A DNA stretch of 64,000 bases, taken from NCBI GenBank assembly GCA_002256145.1, contig NKIP01000002.1:186001-250000 (forward strand), written 5' to 3'. The notes beneath the pieces were generated by a model. That model searched no databases and was not told the origin of the DNA. It saw only the letters and a program-made list of their open reading frames with translations. Of this stretch, positions 8,797 through 16,751 are shown piece after piece; within the stretch, counting starts at the first letter, position 1; the number at the start of each line of letters is the position of its first letter. The stretch is from Comamonadaceae bacterium PBBC1 (GTDB taxonomy: Bacteria > Pseudomonadota > Gammaproteobacteria > Burkholderiales > Burkholderiaceae_C). The translations under genes were made by a program, and so were the position numbers.

Positions 8797-9692
8797 GCAG
8801 CACAAGACCCTTGATCGCCATCGACTGGGGCACCTCTTCGCTGCGTGGTGCGCGGCTCGGTGTCAGCGGCCAGGTGCTCGAATCCCGTGAATTTCCACGC
8901 GGCATCCTCACCGTGCCGCCCGGCCAGTTTGAAGCGGTGTTCCAAGAATTCTTTGGCGACTGGATGCAAGCGCCGGGAGCGCTCTGCCTGATCTCGGGCA
9001 TGGCCGGCAGCCGCCAGGGCTGGCAAGAAGCACCTTACTGCCCCTGCCCCGCAGGCTTTGCCGAATTGGGCCAGCACCTGCTGTGGCTGCAGCCCGGACG
9101 AATCGCCCTGGTCCCAGGCCTGAGCTGCCTGGGTGCAGACGCCCTGAACACGCCCGATGTGATGCGCGGCGAAGAAGTGCAAATTTTTGGGGCATTGCAC
9201 ATGGCGGGCCGCGACAGCGCCACGCTGGTGCTGCCCGGCACACACAGCAAATGGGTGCAGGTGCAAGGCGGGCGCGTGGCGCAGTTCCAGACCTTCATGA
9301 CCGGCGAGGTGTTTGCGCTGATGAGCCAGCACTCGATTTTGGGCAAGACGATGGACCTGCAGGGTGCTTTTGACGAAGCGGTTTTTTTGCAAGGCGTGGA
9401 CCAAAGCCAACAAAGCGGCAGTGTGCTGCACCACCTGTTTGCGGTGCGCACCCTGGGCTTGTTTGAACGCCTGAGCGCGGCCCAATTGCCCAGCTACCTG
9501 TCGGGCCTGCTGATCGGCGAAGAGCTGCGCCACCAGACCGCGTCAACCCACACCGATCCGGTGATTTTGATTGGCAGCGAAGCACTGACCCTGCGCTACA
9601 CCCTGGCCCTGCAGCACCTGCGCATCCCCTGCCAAAGCCGAGGGTCCGAGGCCACTTGGGCGGGCTTGTTCGCACTGGCATCGGCATGCTGA
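8793..9692 (+). CDS. dgoK: 2-dehydro-3-deoxygalactonokinase
   Basis: DgoK-family kinase (299 aa), phosphorylating 2-keto-3-deoxygalactonate at C6. The N-terminal AIDWGTSSLRGARLG is the ATP-phosphate motif of this family, followed by LISGMAGSRQGWQEAPYCPC near residues 67-86 and LPGTHSKWVQV near 147. It is translationally coupled to the PfkB-type kinase upstream and followed by the matching aldolase, so the three form a complete lower route for keto-deoxy sugar acids. Having both a KDG-type and a KDGal-type kinase suggests two substrates. Confidence 0.93.
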   Translation: MSSTRPLIAIDWGTSSLRGARLGVSGQVLESREFPRGILTVPPGQFEAVFQEFFGDWMQAPGALCLISGMAGSRQGWQEAPYCPCPAGFAELGQHLLWLQPGRIALVPGLSCLGADALNTPDVMRGEEVQIFGALHMAGRDSATLVLPGTHSKWVQVQGGRVAQFQTFMTGEVFALMSQHSILGKTMDLQGAFDEAVFLQGVDQSQQSGSVLHHLFAVRTLGLFERLSAAQLPSYLSGLLIGEELRHQTASTHTDPVILIGSEALTLRYTLALQHLRIPCQSRGSEATWAGLFALASAC

Positions 9693-9706
9693 TATTCAAG
9701 CACTCC

Positions 9707-9731
9707 ATCGCGGCGAGGGCGCCGCTCCTAC
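9707..9731. repeat. Single REP-like hairpin between dgoK and the aldolase
   Basis: A 25-bp palindromic unit with the stem GCGGC / GCCGC and the end GCTCCTAC, resembling the CTCCTAC-ended units at 5198-5269 and REP elements of other proteobacteria. It occupies the 52-bp gap inside the operon. Confidence 0.6.
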
Positions 9732-9744
9732 CCAATACCTCACC

Positions 9745-10389
9745 ATGACATCCACCACCCAACCCGCCCACGCCTTGGCACAAGCCCTGGCTCAACTGCC
9801 CTTGATCGCCATCCTGCGCGGCCTCACCCTTGCTGAAGCTCCGGCCATCGGCGAGGCGCTGGTCAACAGCGGCTTTGCCATCATCGAGGTGCCGCTCAAC
9901 TCGCCCGAGCCCTTGCACAGCATCGCCGCCCTGACAAAGCTTTTTCCGCAAACCCTCATCGGCGCAGGCACCGTGCTGAACGCGCAGCAGGTCAAAGAGG
10001 TGCACGCTGCGGGTGGCCGTTTGATCGTGGCCCCCAACTTCAACCCCGCCGTGGTGGCGCAAGCCCTGGCCCTGAACATGGTGGTGCTGCCTGGCGTGGC
10101 CACGCCCACCGAAGCCTTTTCCGCGCTTGATGCGGGTGCGCACGGCCTCAAACTTTTTCCGGCCGAGATGATCTCGCCTGCCACGGTCAAAGCCCTGCGG
10201 GCCGTGCTGCCCAAATCGGCCGCCCTCATGCCCGTGGGCGGCATCACGCCCGACAACATGGCGGCTTACCGCGCCGCCGGGGCCAGCGGTTTTGGTTTGG
10301 GATCTGCCTTGTATGCGCCGGGGCGATCTGCAGCGCAGGTGCAAGAAATGGCTCAAGCTTTTATGCGGGCTTGGCAATCCTCTCCATGA
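9745..10389 (+). CDS. dgoA: 2-dehydro-3-deoxy-6-phosphogalactonate aldolase
   Basis: Class I aldolase of the KDPG/KDPGal family (214 aa) that splits the phosphorylated keto-deoxy acid into pyruvate and glyceraldehyde 3-phosphate. Visible motifs are the catalytic Glu in IIEVPLNSPEP (DgoA-type; Eda proteins have TLRT here), GAGTVLNAQQV, and the Schiff-base Lys in GAHGLKLFPAEM near residue 135, then MPVGGITPDNM. The PLNSPEP motif distinguishes it from the second aldolase at 16752, which has the Eda pattern. Confidence 0.92.
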   Translation: MTSTTQPAHALAQALAQLPLIAILRGLTLAEAPAIGEALVNSGFAIIEVPLNSPEPLHSIAALTKLFPQTLIGAGTVLNAQQVKEVHAAGGRLIVAPNFNPAVVAQALALNMVVLPGVATPTEAFSALDAGAHGLKLFPAEMISPATVKALRAVLPKSAALMPVGGITPDNMAAYRAAGASGFGLGSALYAPGRSAAQVQEMAQAFMRAWQSSP

Positions 10390-10425
10390 CTGTAAGAGGC
10401 CGCGGGATTCGTGAATGACAACGGC

Positions 10426-10713
10426 CTAAGACAGCCTGATGTTGGCGGTGTCATACACCCCATTTTTATCGCGTTTGCCCTCGGCGATGACCGTGACAAA
10501 AACGGTGTCGTCATCCATCCTGTAAACCAACCTGTAACCCGCCTGCCGCTACTTGATCTTGTAGCAGTCGGGCATGTTGGATAGGGCTGCCGATGGAATC
10601 CGTGGCTCTTGCAAGCGTTCGAGCAGTTTTTTCTTGAGCGGCGCTTTGATGCTGCCGTCCAACTTTTGCCACTCGGCCCAGGCCAGCTCGTGAAAACGCA
10701 GCTTAAAGGGCAT
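10426..10713 (-). pseudogene. relE: RelE-family toxin interrupted by one in-frame amber stop
   Basis: The frame starting at ATG 10713 encodes MPFKLRFHELAWAEWQKLD and so on up to MPDCYKIK, then hits TAG at 10549-10551. The same frame continues without gap as RQAGYRLVYRMDDD, VFVTVIAEGKRDKNGVYD and ends at TAG 10426. Read through the amber codon, the product is 95 aa, the length of E. coli RelE, and it aligns with its DCYKIKLRSSGYRLVYQV region. The stop sits at the conserved Leu, so a TTG-to-TAG change explains it. Truncation after 54 residues removes the catalytic C-terminal half. It overlaps the antitoxin by 11 nt. Unless the amber is suppressed or is a sequencing error, the toxin is dead. Confidence 0.88.
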
Positions 10714-10948
10714 CGGGGCTGATCTCGATGAACGGGCCATCGGCTCGTTGTCGAACCAGCTGGGCGTCTTGCAAGTCTTCGAGTTGCTTGAGCAGCCGCT
10801 CAAAATAGGCTGCAGGGACCAGGTAGGCCTCTGGCCGGTTGTGGTTAAGCACCGCCACCGGTTCGTCGTCGGCTTGCGCCAAGATGCTGGCGTAATGGCG
10901 CTTGAGTTCGGTGACGCTGATGCTGCTTTTGCTGAGGAGGGTGTCCAT
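10703..10948 (-). CDS. Antitoxin of the Phd/YefM (RelB-like) type
   Basis: 81-aa antitoxin starting at ATG 10948 behind a good ribosome binding site (GGAGT). An N-terminal DNA-binding part with ISVTELKRHYASILAQADDEPVAVLNHN is the Phd/YefM pattern, followed by AYLVPAAYFERLLKQLEDLQ and a C-terminal toxin-binding tail. An upstream in-frame ATG at 10975 is possible but has no ribosome binding site. It probably represses its own promoter in 10949-11028 and now appears to lack a functional toxin. Confidence 0.88.
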   Translation of the reverse strand: MDTLLSKSSISVTELKRHYASILAQADDEPVAVLNHNRPEAYLVPAAYFERLLKQLEDLQDAQLVRQRADGPFIEISPDAL

Positions 10949-11028
10949 ACGAGGACTCCTTTTCATGGGCGGCATTTTTTATATGGTATGCATTTTGGCG
11001 TTCAATAAAACGTCTGTTATGACGCCTT

Positions 11029-11901
11029 TTAAGCCTTCTCGCCTAGCCGCCCATCCCGAAAATCCGCCAAGGCCTGGTAGATCTCTTCTTTGGTATTCAT
11101 GACAAACGGGCCGTATTGCACGATGGGCTGTTTGAGCGGTTGGCCCGCCACCAAGATGAGTTTGGCATCGGCACTGGCTTCGATCACCACACCGTCGGCT
11201 TGCGGTGTGTTTTTCAAAATGGCCATGCGCTGCAGGGGCACGGCCTGCCCTGCAATGCGCACCTCGCCCCGGTACACGTACACAAAGGCGTTGTGCCCGG
11301 CGGGCAGGGTTTGCTCAAAACGTGAGCCTGCGGGCATGTGCACGTCCAGATAAATCGGCTGGGTGATGCTGCGGCTCACCGCGCCTTGCACGCCGTGGCT
11401 GGCCCCGGCAATCACAGTCACGGCCACGCCTTGTGGCGTCTGGAACTGCGGCAGCTGGTCGTTCTGAAAATCGCGGTACCAAGGCGCGTTCATCTTCTCG
11501 CTGCTGTGCAGGTTCAGCCAGAGCTGAAAGCCCTCCATCACGCCGTCGGCTTGCTGTGGGATTTCGGAGTGGATCACGCCCTGGCCTGCGGTCATCCATT
11601 GCACGCCGCCGTTTTGCAGCAGACCTTCGTTGCCCGCACTGTCACGGTGCAGCATGCGCCCGGCGATCATGTAGGTCACGGTTTCAAAGCCCCGGTGCGG
11701 GTGGTCCGGAAAACCTGCGATGTAGTCGTCAGGCTTGTCGCTGCCAAAAGCGTCCAGCATCAAAAATGGGTCGAGTCGGTGCTGCAAATCTTGGGTGAGG
11801 ATGCGGCTCAGCTTGACGCCCGCGCCGTCCGAGGTGGCCTGGCCGGTGACCAGGCGTTCCACAGTGCGGGGCAGCTTGACGGTATCTGGGGTGTTGGACA
11901 T
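11029..11901 (-). CDS. Pirin family protein
   Basis: Bicupin protein of 290 aa. The N-terminal cupin carries the metal-binding motif FPDHPHRGFETVTYMIAG (residues about 64-81) and later the H and E of GQGVIHSEIP near 106-115. The C-terminal half (VYRGEVRIAG region) is the second cupin. Bacterial pirins include quercetin dioxygenases and regulators of pyruvate metabolism; the specific role here is unknown. It sits alone, 19 bp downstream of the DTW-domain gene on the same strand. Confidence 0.9.
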   Translation of the reverse strand: MSNTPDTVKLPRTVERLVTGQATSDGAGVKLSRILTQDLQHRLDPFLMLDAFGSDKPDDYIAGFPDHPHRGFETVTYMIAGRMLHRDSAGNEGLLQNGGVQWMTAGQGVIHSEIPQQADGVMEGFQLWLNLHSSEKMNAPWYRDFQNDQLPQFQTPQGVAVTVIAGASHGVQGAVSRSITQPIYLDVHMPAGSRFEQTLPAGHNAFVYVYRGEVRIAGQAVPLQRMAILKNTPQADGVVIEASADAKLILVAGQPLKQPIVQYGPFVMNTKEEIYQALADFRDGRLGEKA

Positions 11902-11920
11902 GGGGGTTCCTTGTGCAAAT

Positions 11921-12673
11921 TCAGGCCAACGTCAATCCACGTAATTGCGTATGCGCTGCGCCTTCCAAGTCAGGTGGCAGCTGGTGCTTGGATTGCAAGT
12001 AGTGGTGGGTGTACACCGCCAGCCAGGCCTGCAGCGTGTGGGCTGCATGGGTTTCGCCTGCCAGATCGAGGCAAAGCGATGCGACCTCACTGGTGCAAAA
12101 ATGGTCATCGCGGCGCGAACGGCGCAGCTTGTAATTTGAAATCTGCTCAGGGTGCAAACTCAGCACCGGGAGCTTGTCCAAATAGGGACTTTTGCGAAAC
12201 ATTTTGCGCGCTTCGGGCCAAGTGGCGTCCAGCAAGATGAACAAGACTCGCTTGCCCACATCGGGGGTCTGAACCGTGCGCACCACCCGCTCAGGCTCCA
12301 CAAAATCACCCGGAAACACCACAAAGGCCTGCCACTGCGGATCGGCCAGCAGCGCCAGCAAAGCCGGGTCCACCTCGGTGCGGGCCCAGCCAAACGCAAA
12401 GGTGTCGGGCACCACGTCGGCGATCAGCCAACCGGTGTTGCTGGGTTTGAGGGGCTCGATGTCGGCCATCAGCAAACACACACCCGCTTGGGTAGGCACC
12501 ACCGACCGCAAGCCGCACAGGCAGTGGCTGGGCACGAGGCGGCAGCCGGGGCAGCGCTCGCCCTTGATGCCGCCCCGGGCCAAAAAGGGTTTGGCGCTGC
12601 GGGCGAGCCGGGCGGTGCGCAATCGCGACACGGCGTGGGGCGCTGGGGCCAACTCAGGCTTTGACAAACTCAT
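11921..12673 (-). CDS. tapT: DTW-domain tRNA-uridine aminocarboxypropyltransferase
   Basis: Member of the TapT/YfiP family (250 aa) that adds the 3-amino-3-carboxypropyl group of S-adenosylmethionine to uridine 47 of tRNA. A four-Cys zinc-type motif, CPGCRLVPSHCLCGLR, lies at about residues 40-55. The DTW signature appears as LDATWPEARKM near 150-160 and a second conserved block as LRRSRRDDHFCTSEV near 185-200. It is preceded by the RIO kinase on the same strand with a 15-bp gap. Confidence 0.88.
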   Translation of the reverse strand: MSLSKPELAPAPHAVSRLRTARLARSAKPFLARGGIKGERCPGCRLVPSHCLCGLRSVVPTQAGVCLLMADIEPLKPSNTGWLIADVVPDTFAFGWARTEVDPALLALLADPQWQAFVVFPGDFVEPERVVRTVQTPDVGKRVLFILLDATWPEARKMFRKSPYLDKLPVLSLHPEQISNYKLRRSRRDDHFCTSEVASLCLDLAGETHAAHTLQAWLAVYTHHYLQSKHQLPPDLEGAAHTQLRGLTLA

Positions 12674-12688
12674 GGGCTTGGCAAAGCC

Positions 12689-13567
12689 TCAAAACGCTGT
12701 GGCCATGCGCAAACGTCGCGCTGCTTCTTCGTCGCGCGCATCGTCGATTTCTCGCAACACGGCCTGCATGTCCACATCTGCCGTCGAGCGCTCAAAACGG
12801 CCCGTCAGCGGCGTCTCGTTGCTGAGCAATCCTGCTTGGTACAGACTCCAAATTTCCGGACCGTATTCGGTCTTCAACAAGGCGGGCGCGAACTGGCCAA
12901 AAAAGTCTCGCAAATTGCCCACATCGCGCAGCAGCATGCGTTGGGCGTGGTTGTTGCCGGCCGCGTCCACCGCCTGGGGCAGGTCGATGATGACGGGCTC
13001 GTCCACACCGGGCTGGTCGCCCTCACCTGCGATGTGCGCCAACAAAATGTTGAACTCCGACAAGTCGCCATGCACCACACCTGCACACAACATGCGCACC
13101 ACCTCGCCAATCAGGGTGGCGTGGTGTTGCAGGGCTTGTTCGGGCGTGAAGGCCACATCGTTCAAGCGCAGGGCCGCGTCGCCATGGGCGTCGGTGACCA
13201 GCTCCATGAGCAATACGCCGTCAAAAAAGTTAAACGGTTTGGGCACGCGCACACCGGCTGCGGCCAGGCGGTACAGCGCATCCACCTCGGCGCTTTGCCA
13301 AGCGGCTTCTTGTTCTTGCCTGCCAAACTTGCTGCCCTTGGCCATGGCGCGGGCCGAGCGCGAGTTTTTGACCTTGCGGTTTTCGGTGTAGTCCACCGCT
13401 TGCCGAAAACTGCGGTGCGTGGCTTCTTTGTAAATCTTGGCGCAGCGGGTTTCATCGCCGCTGCGCACCACAAACACCATGGCTTCTTTGCCGCTCATGA
13501 GCTGACGCACCACGGTGTCGATCAGGCCCTCTTCCACGAGGGTCTGCAGCCGGGGGGGAGCCTTCAT
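12689..13567 (-). CDS. RIO-type atypical serine/threonine protein kinase
   Basis: Bacterial RIO1-like kinase (292 aa). The nucleotide-binding Lys is in CAKIYKEATHRSFRQA near residue 45, the catalytic loop is VVHGDLSEFNILL near 165-177, and the metal-binding Asp is in VIIDLPQAVD near 190-200. Similar stand-alone RIO proteins occur in Pseudomonas and Burkholderiales, but their substrates are unknown. The start overlaps the stop of the VOC gene by ATGA, suggesting the order VOC, RIO, DTW, pirin as one transcript. Confidence 0.9.
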   Translation of the reverse strand: MKAPPRLQTLVEEGLIDTVVRQLMSGKEAMVFVVRSGDETRCAKIYKEATHRSFRQAVDYTENRKVKNSRSARAMAKGSKFGRQEQEAAWQSAEVDALYRLAAAGVRVPKPFNFFDGVLLMELVTDAHGDAALRLNDVAFTPEQALQHHATLIGEVVRMLCAGVVHGDLSEFNILLAHIAGEGDQPGVDEPVIIDLPQAVDAAGNNHAQRMLLRDVGNLRDFFGQFAPALLKTEYGPEIWSLYQAGLLSNETPLTGRFERSTADVDMQAVLREIDDARDEEAARRLRMATAF

Positions 13568-13941
13568 CCAGGGCGATGCAGGACGCAGATTTTGTGGCCG
13601 TCGGGGTCGCGCAGGTAAGCCAAGTAGAGTTTGCCGGCAGCGCCTTCGCGCCAGCCTGGGGGGTCTTCGCAGGTCACGCCACCATGGGCCACACCCGCCG
13701 CATGGAAGGCATCCGCTTGCTCGGGCGAAGTCGCCTTGAAACCATAAGTGCTGCCATTGCCCACCGAGGCGGCTTCACCGTTGATGGGGGTGGTGATGCC
13801 AAAGGTGCCGGTCGGGCTGCGGTAAAAGTAGCGCTGGTTGTTGGCCATTCCGGGCGCAATGCCGACAGTGCCCAAAACGGCGTCGTAAAACTTTTTGGAG
13901 GCTTCGAGGTCTTTGACCCCGACCATGACGTGACTGAACAT
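13564..13941 (-). CDS. VOC (glyoxalase/bleomycin resistance) family protein
   Basis: 125-aa protein of the vicinal-oxygen-chelate superfamily with the beta-alpha-beta-beta-beta repeat: MFSHVMVGVKDLEASKKFYD at the N-terminus and YLRDPDGHKICVLH at the C-terminus. The start ATG 13941 has GGAGAA just upstream; a much longer in-frame extension upstream lacks support. The substrate is unknown. First gene of the minus-strand VOC-RIO-DTW-pirin group and divergent from the SDR operon; the 221-bp gap must hold both promoters. Confidence 0.88.
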   Translation of the reverse strand: MFSHVMVGVKDLEASKKFYDAVLGTVGIAPGMANNQRYFYRSPTGTFGITTPINGEAASVGNGSTYGFKATSPEQADAFHAAGVAHGGVTCEDPPGWREGAAGKLYLAYLRDPDGHKICVLHRPG

Positions 13942-14162
13942 TGTGTTCTCCTTAAAACCCGGTGGCGGGCGAATGATCGGGGTCAATGGTACTTGATACC
14001 CGAGCTTGGCCTGCCGACCACAGGGGCCTTTTTGAAACCCCCTTTGAAGTCCTGGGGGTTGGTGCTGTCCGCCACACGACGAGCTTGTGCGACAAAAGGT
14101 CCTCCCTTGTGGCAGCATGGCAACTTTCGCAACCAACCTTTGAGCCCTCTGAGGAGACCCCC

Positions 14163-14957
14163 ATGACCCCATCGAACACGCTTTCATTCGGCTTGCAAGG
14201 CCGCGTTGCCATCGTCACCGGGGCAGCCAACGGCATTGGCGAGGCCTGTGCCCGCCGTTTTGCGGCAGAAGGTGCCCATGTGGTGCTGGCCGACGTGAAC
14301 AGCGAGCGCGGTGCCACCGTGGCCGCCGAACTGCGCAGCCAAGGCCACAGCGCCGGTTTCATGGCCTGCGACGTCTCGCGCAAAGCAGATGTCGATGCAC
14401 TCGTGAACCATGTGCTGCAGGCTTTTGGCCGCTTGGACGTGCTGGTCAACAACGCGGGCATCTTCAAGGCGGCTGATTTTCTGGACGTGACCGAAGAAGA
14501 CTTTGATGCCGTCATCAACGTCAACATCAAGGGCTCGTTTTTGATGGGCCAGGCCGCTGCCCGCGCCATGAAAAGCACCGGGGGCGGCTCGATTGTCAAC
14601 ATGAGCTCGGTGAACGCCGTGATGGCCATCCCCAACATCGCCAGCTACAACGTGAGCAAGGGCGGCATCAACCAACTGACGCGCGCCATGTCGCTGGCCC
14701 TGGCCGACTTTGGCATCCGCGTGAACGCGGTGGCACCGGGCACGATTGCCACCGAACTGGCCCGCCAGGCGGTGCTGACCAGCGAGGCCGCTGAAAAGAA
14801 AATCATGATGCGCACACCCATGAAGCGTTTGGGCGAGCCAGACGAAGTCGCCAAGGTGGTTGCCTTTTTGGCCAGCGATGCGGCAAGCTACATCACCGGT
14901 GAAATCGTCACCGTGGATGGCGGACGCATGGCGCTGAACTACACCGTGCCTGTTTGA
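14163..14957 (+). CDS. SDR family NAD(P)-dependent oxidoreductase
   Basis: Classical short-chain dehydrogenase, 264 aa. The cofactor motif TGAANGIGEA lies at about residues 20-29, NNAGIF near 97, the catalytic Ser in NMSSVNA near 147 and YNVSK (YxxxK) near 162-166, and the C-terminal signature EIVTVDGG near 245. An acidic residue after beta-strand 2 (VLADVNS) suggests NAD preference. The start ATG 14163 follows GAGGAGACC. It opens a four-gene operon in which each next gene overlaps or abuts the previous one. Confidence 0.9.
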   Translation: MTPSNTLSFGLQGRVAIVTGAANGIGEACARRFAAEGAHVVLADVNSERGATVAAELRSQGHSAGFMACDVSRKADVDALVNHVLQAFGRLDVLVNNAGIFKAADFLDVTEEDFDAVINVNIKGSFLMGQAAARAMKSTGGGSIVNMSSVNAVMAIPNIASYNVSKGGINQLTRAMSLALADFGIRVNAVAPGTIATELARQAVLTSEAAEKKIMMRTPMKRLGEPDEVAKVVAFLASDAASYITGEIVTVDGGRMALNYTVPV

Positions 14958-15532
14958 AGAAAACCCATTTTGTGAACCCCTCTAACTCTGAACTTGAAAC
15001 CTGGTTGGCCCAAGAGCTTGTCGTGCGCCAGCGCCTGGATGCAGGTGCTGGCCCCGGTGTGGCGCGACCCGACCAAGTGGCTGGCAAAACCGGCCTGCAA
15101 GTCATGCAAGGCCTGCTGAGCGGCGAACTGCCCTATGCCAGCATCGCCAAGACCCTGGACTTTGTGCTGATCGAGGTCAGCGAAGGCCAGGCGATTTTTC
15201 AAGGCGCACCGGGCTGGAACCACATGAACCCGCTGGGCACCGTGCATGGCGGCTGGTTTGCCACCTTGCTCGACTCGGCCTTGGGCTGCGCCGTGCACAC
15301 CATGATGCCGCCCGGGCGCGGCTACACCACGGCCGACCTGAGCGTGAAACTCGTCAAGGCCCTCACCCCCAAAGTGCAACGCGTGCGGGCCATTGGCCAA
15401 GTGGTGCACTGCGGCCGCCAACTGGCCACCGCCGAAGCCCGGTTGGTCGGGCCCGACGGCACCCTGTACGCCCATGCCAGCACGGCTTGCCTGGTTTTTG
15501 AAATGCCATCACCCACCGGAAATAAACCATGA
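14954..15532 (+). CDS. PaaI-family (hotdog) thioesterase
   Basis: 192-aa hotdog-fold thioesterase, hydrolysing an acyl-CoA. The active-site region is [21 protein letters not shown] at about residues 95-115, including the HGG that precedes the helix and the catalytic Asp. The TTG start at 14954 overlaps the upstream stop as TTGA, in line with the ATGA overlap at the next junction; GTG at 14972 is an alternative that would shorten it by six residues. Context with an SDR and glyoxalase suggests a small catabolic or detoxification route, substrate unknown. Confidence 0.85.
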   Translation: MKKTHFVNPSNSELETWLAQELVVRQRLDAGAGPGVARPDQVAGKTGLQVMQGLLSGELPYASIAKTLDFVLIEVSEGQAIFQGAPGWNHMNPLGTVHGGWFATLLDSALGCAVHTMMPPGRGYTTADLSVKLVKALTPKVQRVRAIGQVVHCGRQLATAEARLVGPDGTLYAHASTACLVFEMPSPTGNKP

Positions 15533-15939
15533 GACTCCTTCACACCATGCTGCGCGTGGGCAACTTGCAACGCTCCATCGACTTCTACACCCAGGTGCTG
15601 GGCATGAAACTGCTGCGCACTTCGGAAAACCCCGAGTACAAATACTCGCTGGCCTTTGTCGGTTATGGCAACAACCCCGACCACGCCGAGCTGGAACTGA
15701 CCTACAACTGGGGCGTGGAAAGCTACGAGATGGGCACGGCCTACGGCCACATCGCCCTGGGCGTGCCCGATGCCTATGCCGCCTGCGACAAGATCAAAGC
15801 CGCTGGCGGCAAAGTCACACGCGAGGCCGGCCCCGTCAAAGGCGGCACCACGGTGATCGCCTTTGTGACCGACCCCGATGGCTACAAGGTGGAGCTGATC
15901 CAACGGGCCGAATACGCAGCGGGACAAGGACTGCGCTGA
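15529..15939 (+). CDS. gloA: Lactoylglutathione lyase (glyoxalase I)
   Basis: 136-aa glyoxalase I, converting the methylglyoxal-glutathione hemithioacetal into S-lactoylglutathione. It starts [20 protein letters not shown] and has the four metal ligands expected for the Ni-type bacterial enzyme: His5, Glu in [11 protein letters not shown] near 56, His in YGHIALGV near 74 and Glu in YKVELIQ near 122. No long insertion is present, in line with the short Ni-dependent class. ATGA overlap with the thioesterase gene. Confidence 0.94.
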   Translation: MRLLHTMLRVGNLQRSIDFYTQVLGMKLLRTSENPEYKYSLAFVGYGNNPDHAELELTYNWGVESYEMGTAYGHIALGVPDAYAACDKIKAAGGKVTREAGPVKGGTTVIAFVTDPDGYKVELIQRAEYAAGQGLR

Positions 15940-15957
15940 AAAAAACGGAGCCAAGAC

Positions 15958-16635
15958 ATGATCGATCTGACCGGCCAACGCATCCTGGTGACCCAGTCCC
16001 AAGATTTCATGGGGCCCGCCCTGTGCCACGAGTTGCGGGCCTGTGGCGCTGAAGTGATCGCCGATGAGCGCCTGCTCACCCACCCGCTGGACGCGCAGGC
16101 CGTGATCGAGGCGGCTGGCCCGCTGGATGCGCTGGTGATCAACCTGGCGCTGCCTGCACCGTCCACCCCGGTCACGCAAATTGACGAAGCCGAGTGGCGG
16201 CAAGTGTTTGAGGTGATGGTGGACCCGCTGCCTCGCTTGGTGCGGGCGGTGGTGCCCGGCATGAAGGCCCGGGGCGGCGGCAAGATCGTGGTGATGGGCA
16301 GTGCATCGGCCTTGCGCGGCATGAAGCGTGCCGCCAGCTACAGCGCCGCGCGGGGTGCACAGCTGGCCTATGTGCAGGCTGCAGGCGTGGAGCTGGCCCC
16401 TGACAACATCCAGCTCAATGCCGTGGCGCAGAACTTTGTCGACAACCCCACCTATTTCCCACCCGAGGTGCAGGCCAACCCGCGTTTTCAGGAACGCCTC
16501 AAACGCGAGGTGCCGCTGGGCCGCTTGGTCAAGGCCGAAGAAGATGCCCGCTTTGTGGCCTATCTGTGCAGCAATGCAGCGAGCTGTTTTGTCGGGCAGG
16601 TGTTCCCAATGTCGGGCGGGTGGGCGGTGCGCTGA
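15958..16635 (+). CDS. Putative halohydrin dehalogenase-like SDR-fold protein
   Basis: 225-aa protein with an SDR fold but without the cofactor and catalytic motifs of true dehydrogenases. The usual glycine-rich TGxxxGxG is replaced by T12-QSQD-F17-M-G19, which is the T-x4-F-x-G motif described for halohydrin dehalogenases. The active site is Ser115-x12-Tyr128-x3-Arg132, i.e. Arg in place of the SDR Lys, the second signature of that family. Further segments echo HheC: a P-x-YF-P stretch near residue 160 and GQVFPMSGGW at the C-terminus. These enzymes cleave vicinal haloalcohols to epoxides without NAD. A ribosome binding site (CGGAG) precedes it, 18 bp after gloA. A non-enzymatic or other role cannot be excluded. 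Confidence 0.75.
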   Translation: MIDLTGQRILVTQSQDFMGPALCHELRACGAEVIADERLLTHPLDAQAVIEAAGPLDALVINLALPAPSTPVTQIDEAEWRQVFEVMVDPLPRLVRAVVPGMKARGGGKIVVMGSASALRGMKRAASYSAARGAQLAYVQAAGVELAPDNIQLNAVAQNFVDNPTYFPPEVQANPRFQERLKREVPLGRLVKAEEDARFVAYLCSNAASCFVGQVFPMSGGWAVR

Positions 16636-16652
16636 AAACTGTCTGACCAGAA

Positions 16653-16747
16653 GCTACGACCTGCGGGGGTATTTGCAGGTCGGCGGCTTCAGCCCCGAGC
16701 AGTCTACGTAGCGCACAAGCGATGTCGGACCTGAAGGTACCGACATG
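16653..16747. repeat. REP/BIME-like repeat units
   Basis: Convergent gap between the halohydrin dehalogenase-like gene and eda. A reverse unit (CTACGACCTGCGGGGGT), a forward unit (GCAGGTCGGCGGCTTCAGCC then CCGA) and a degenerate reverse unit (GATGTCGGACCTGAAGGTAC then CGACATG) are present. They are the same family as the units at 57061-57253. Confidence 0.75.
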
Positions 16748-16751
16748 CAAA

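Noticed and set aside
15958-16635. Ordinary NAD(P)-dependent SDR annotation
   Set aside because: The glycine-rich cofactor motif is missing and the catalytic Lys is Arg; the halohydrin dehalogenase signatures fit better.
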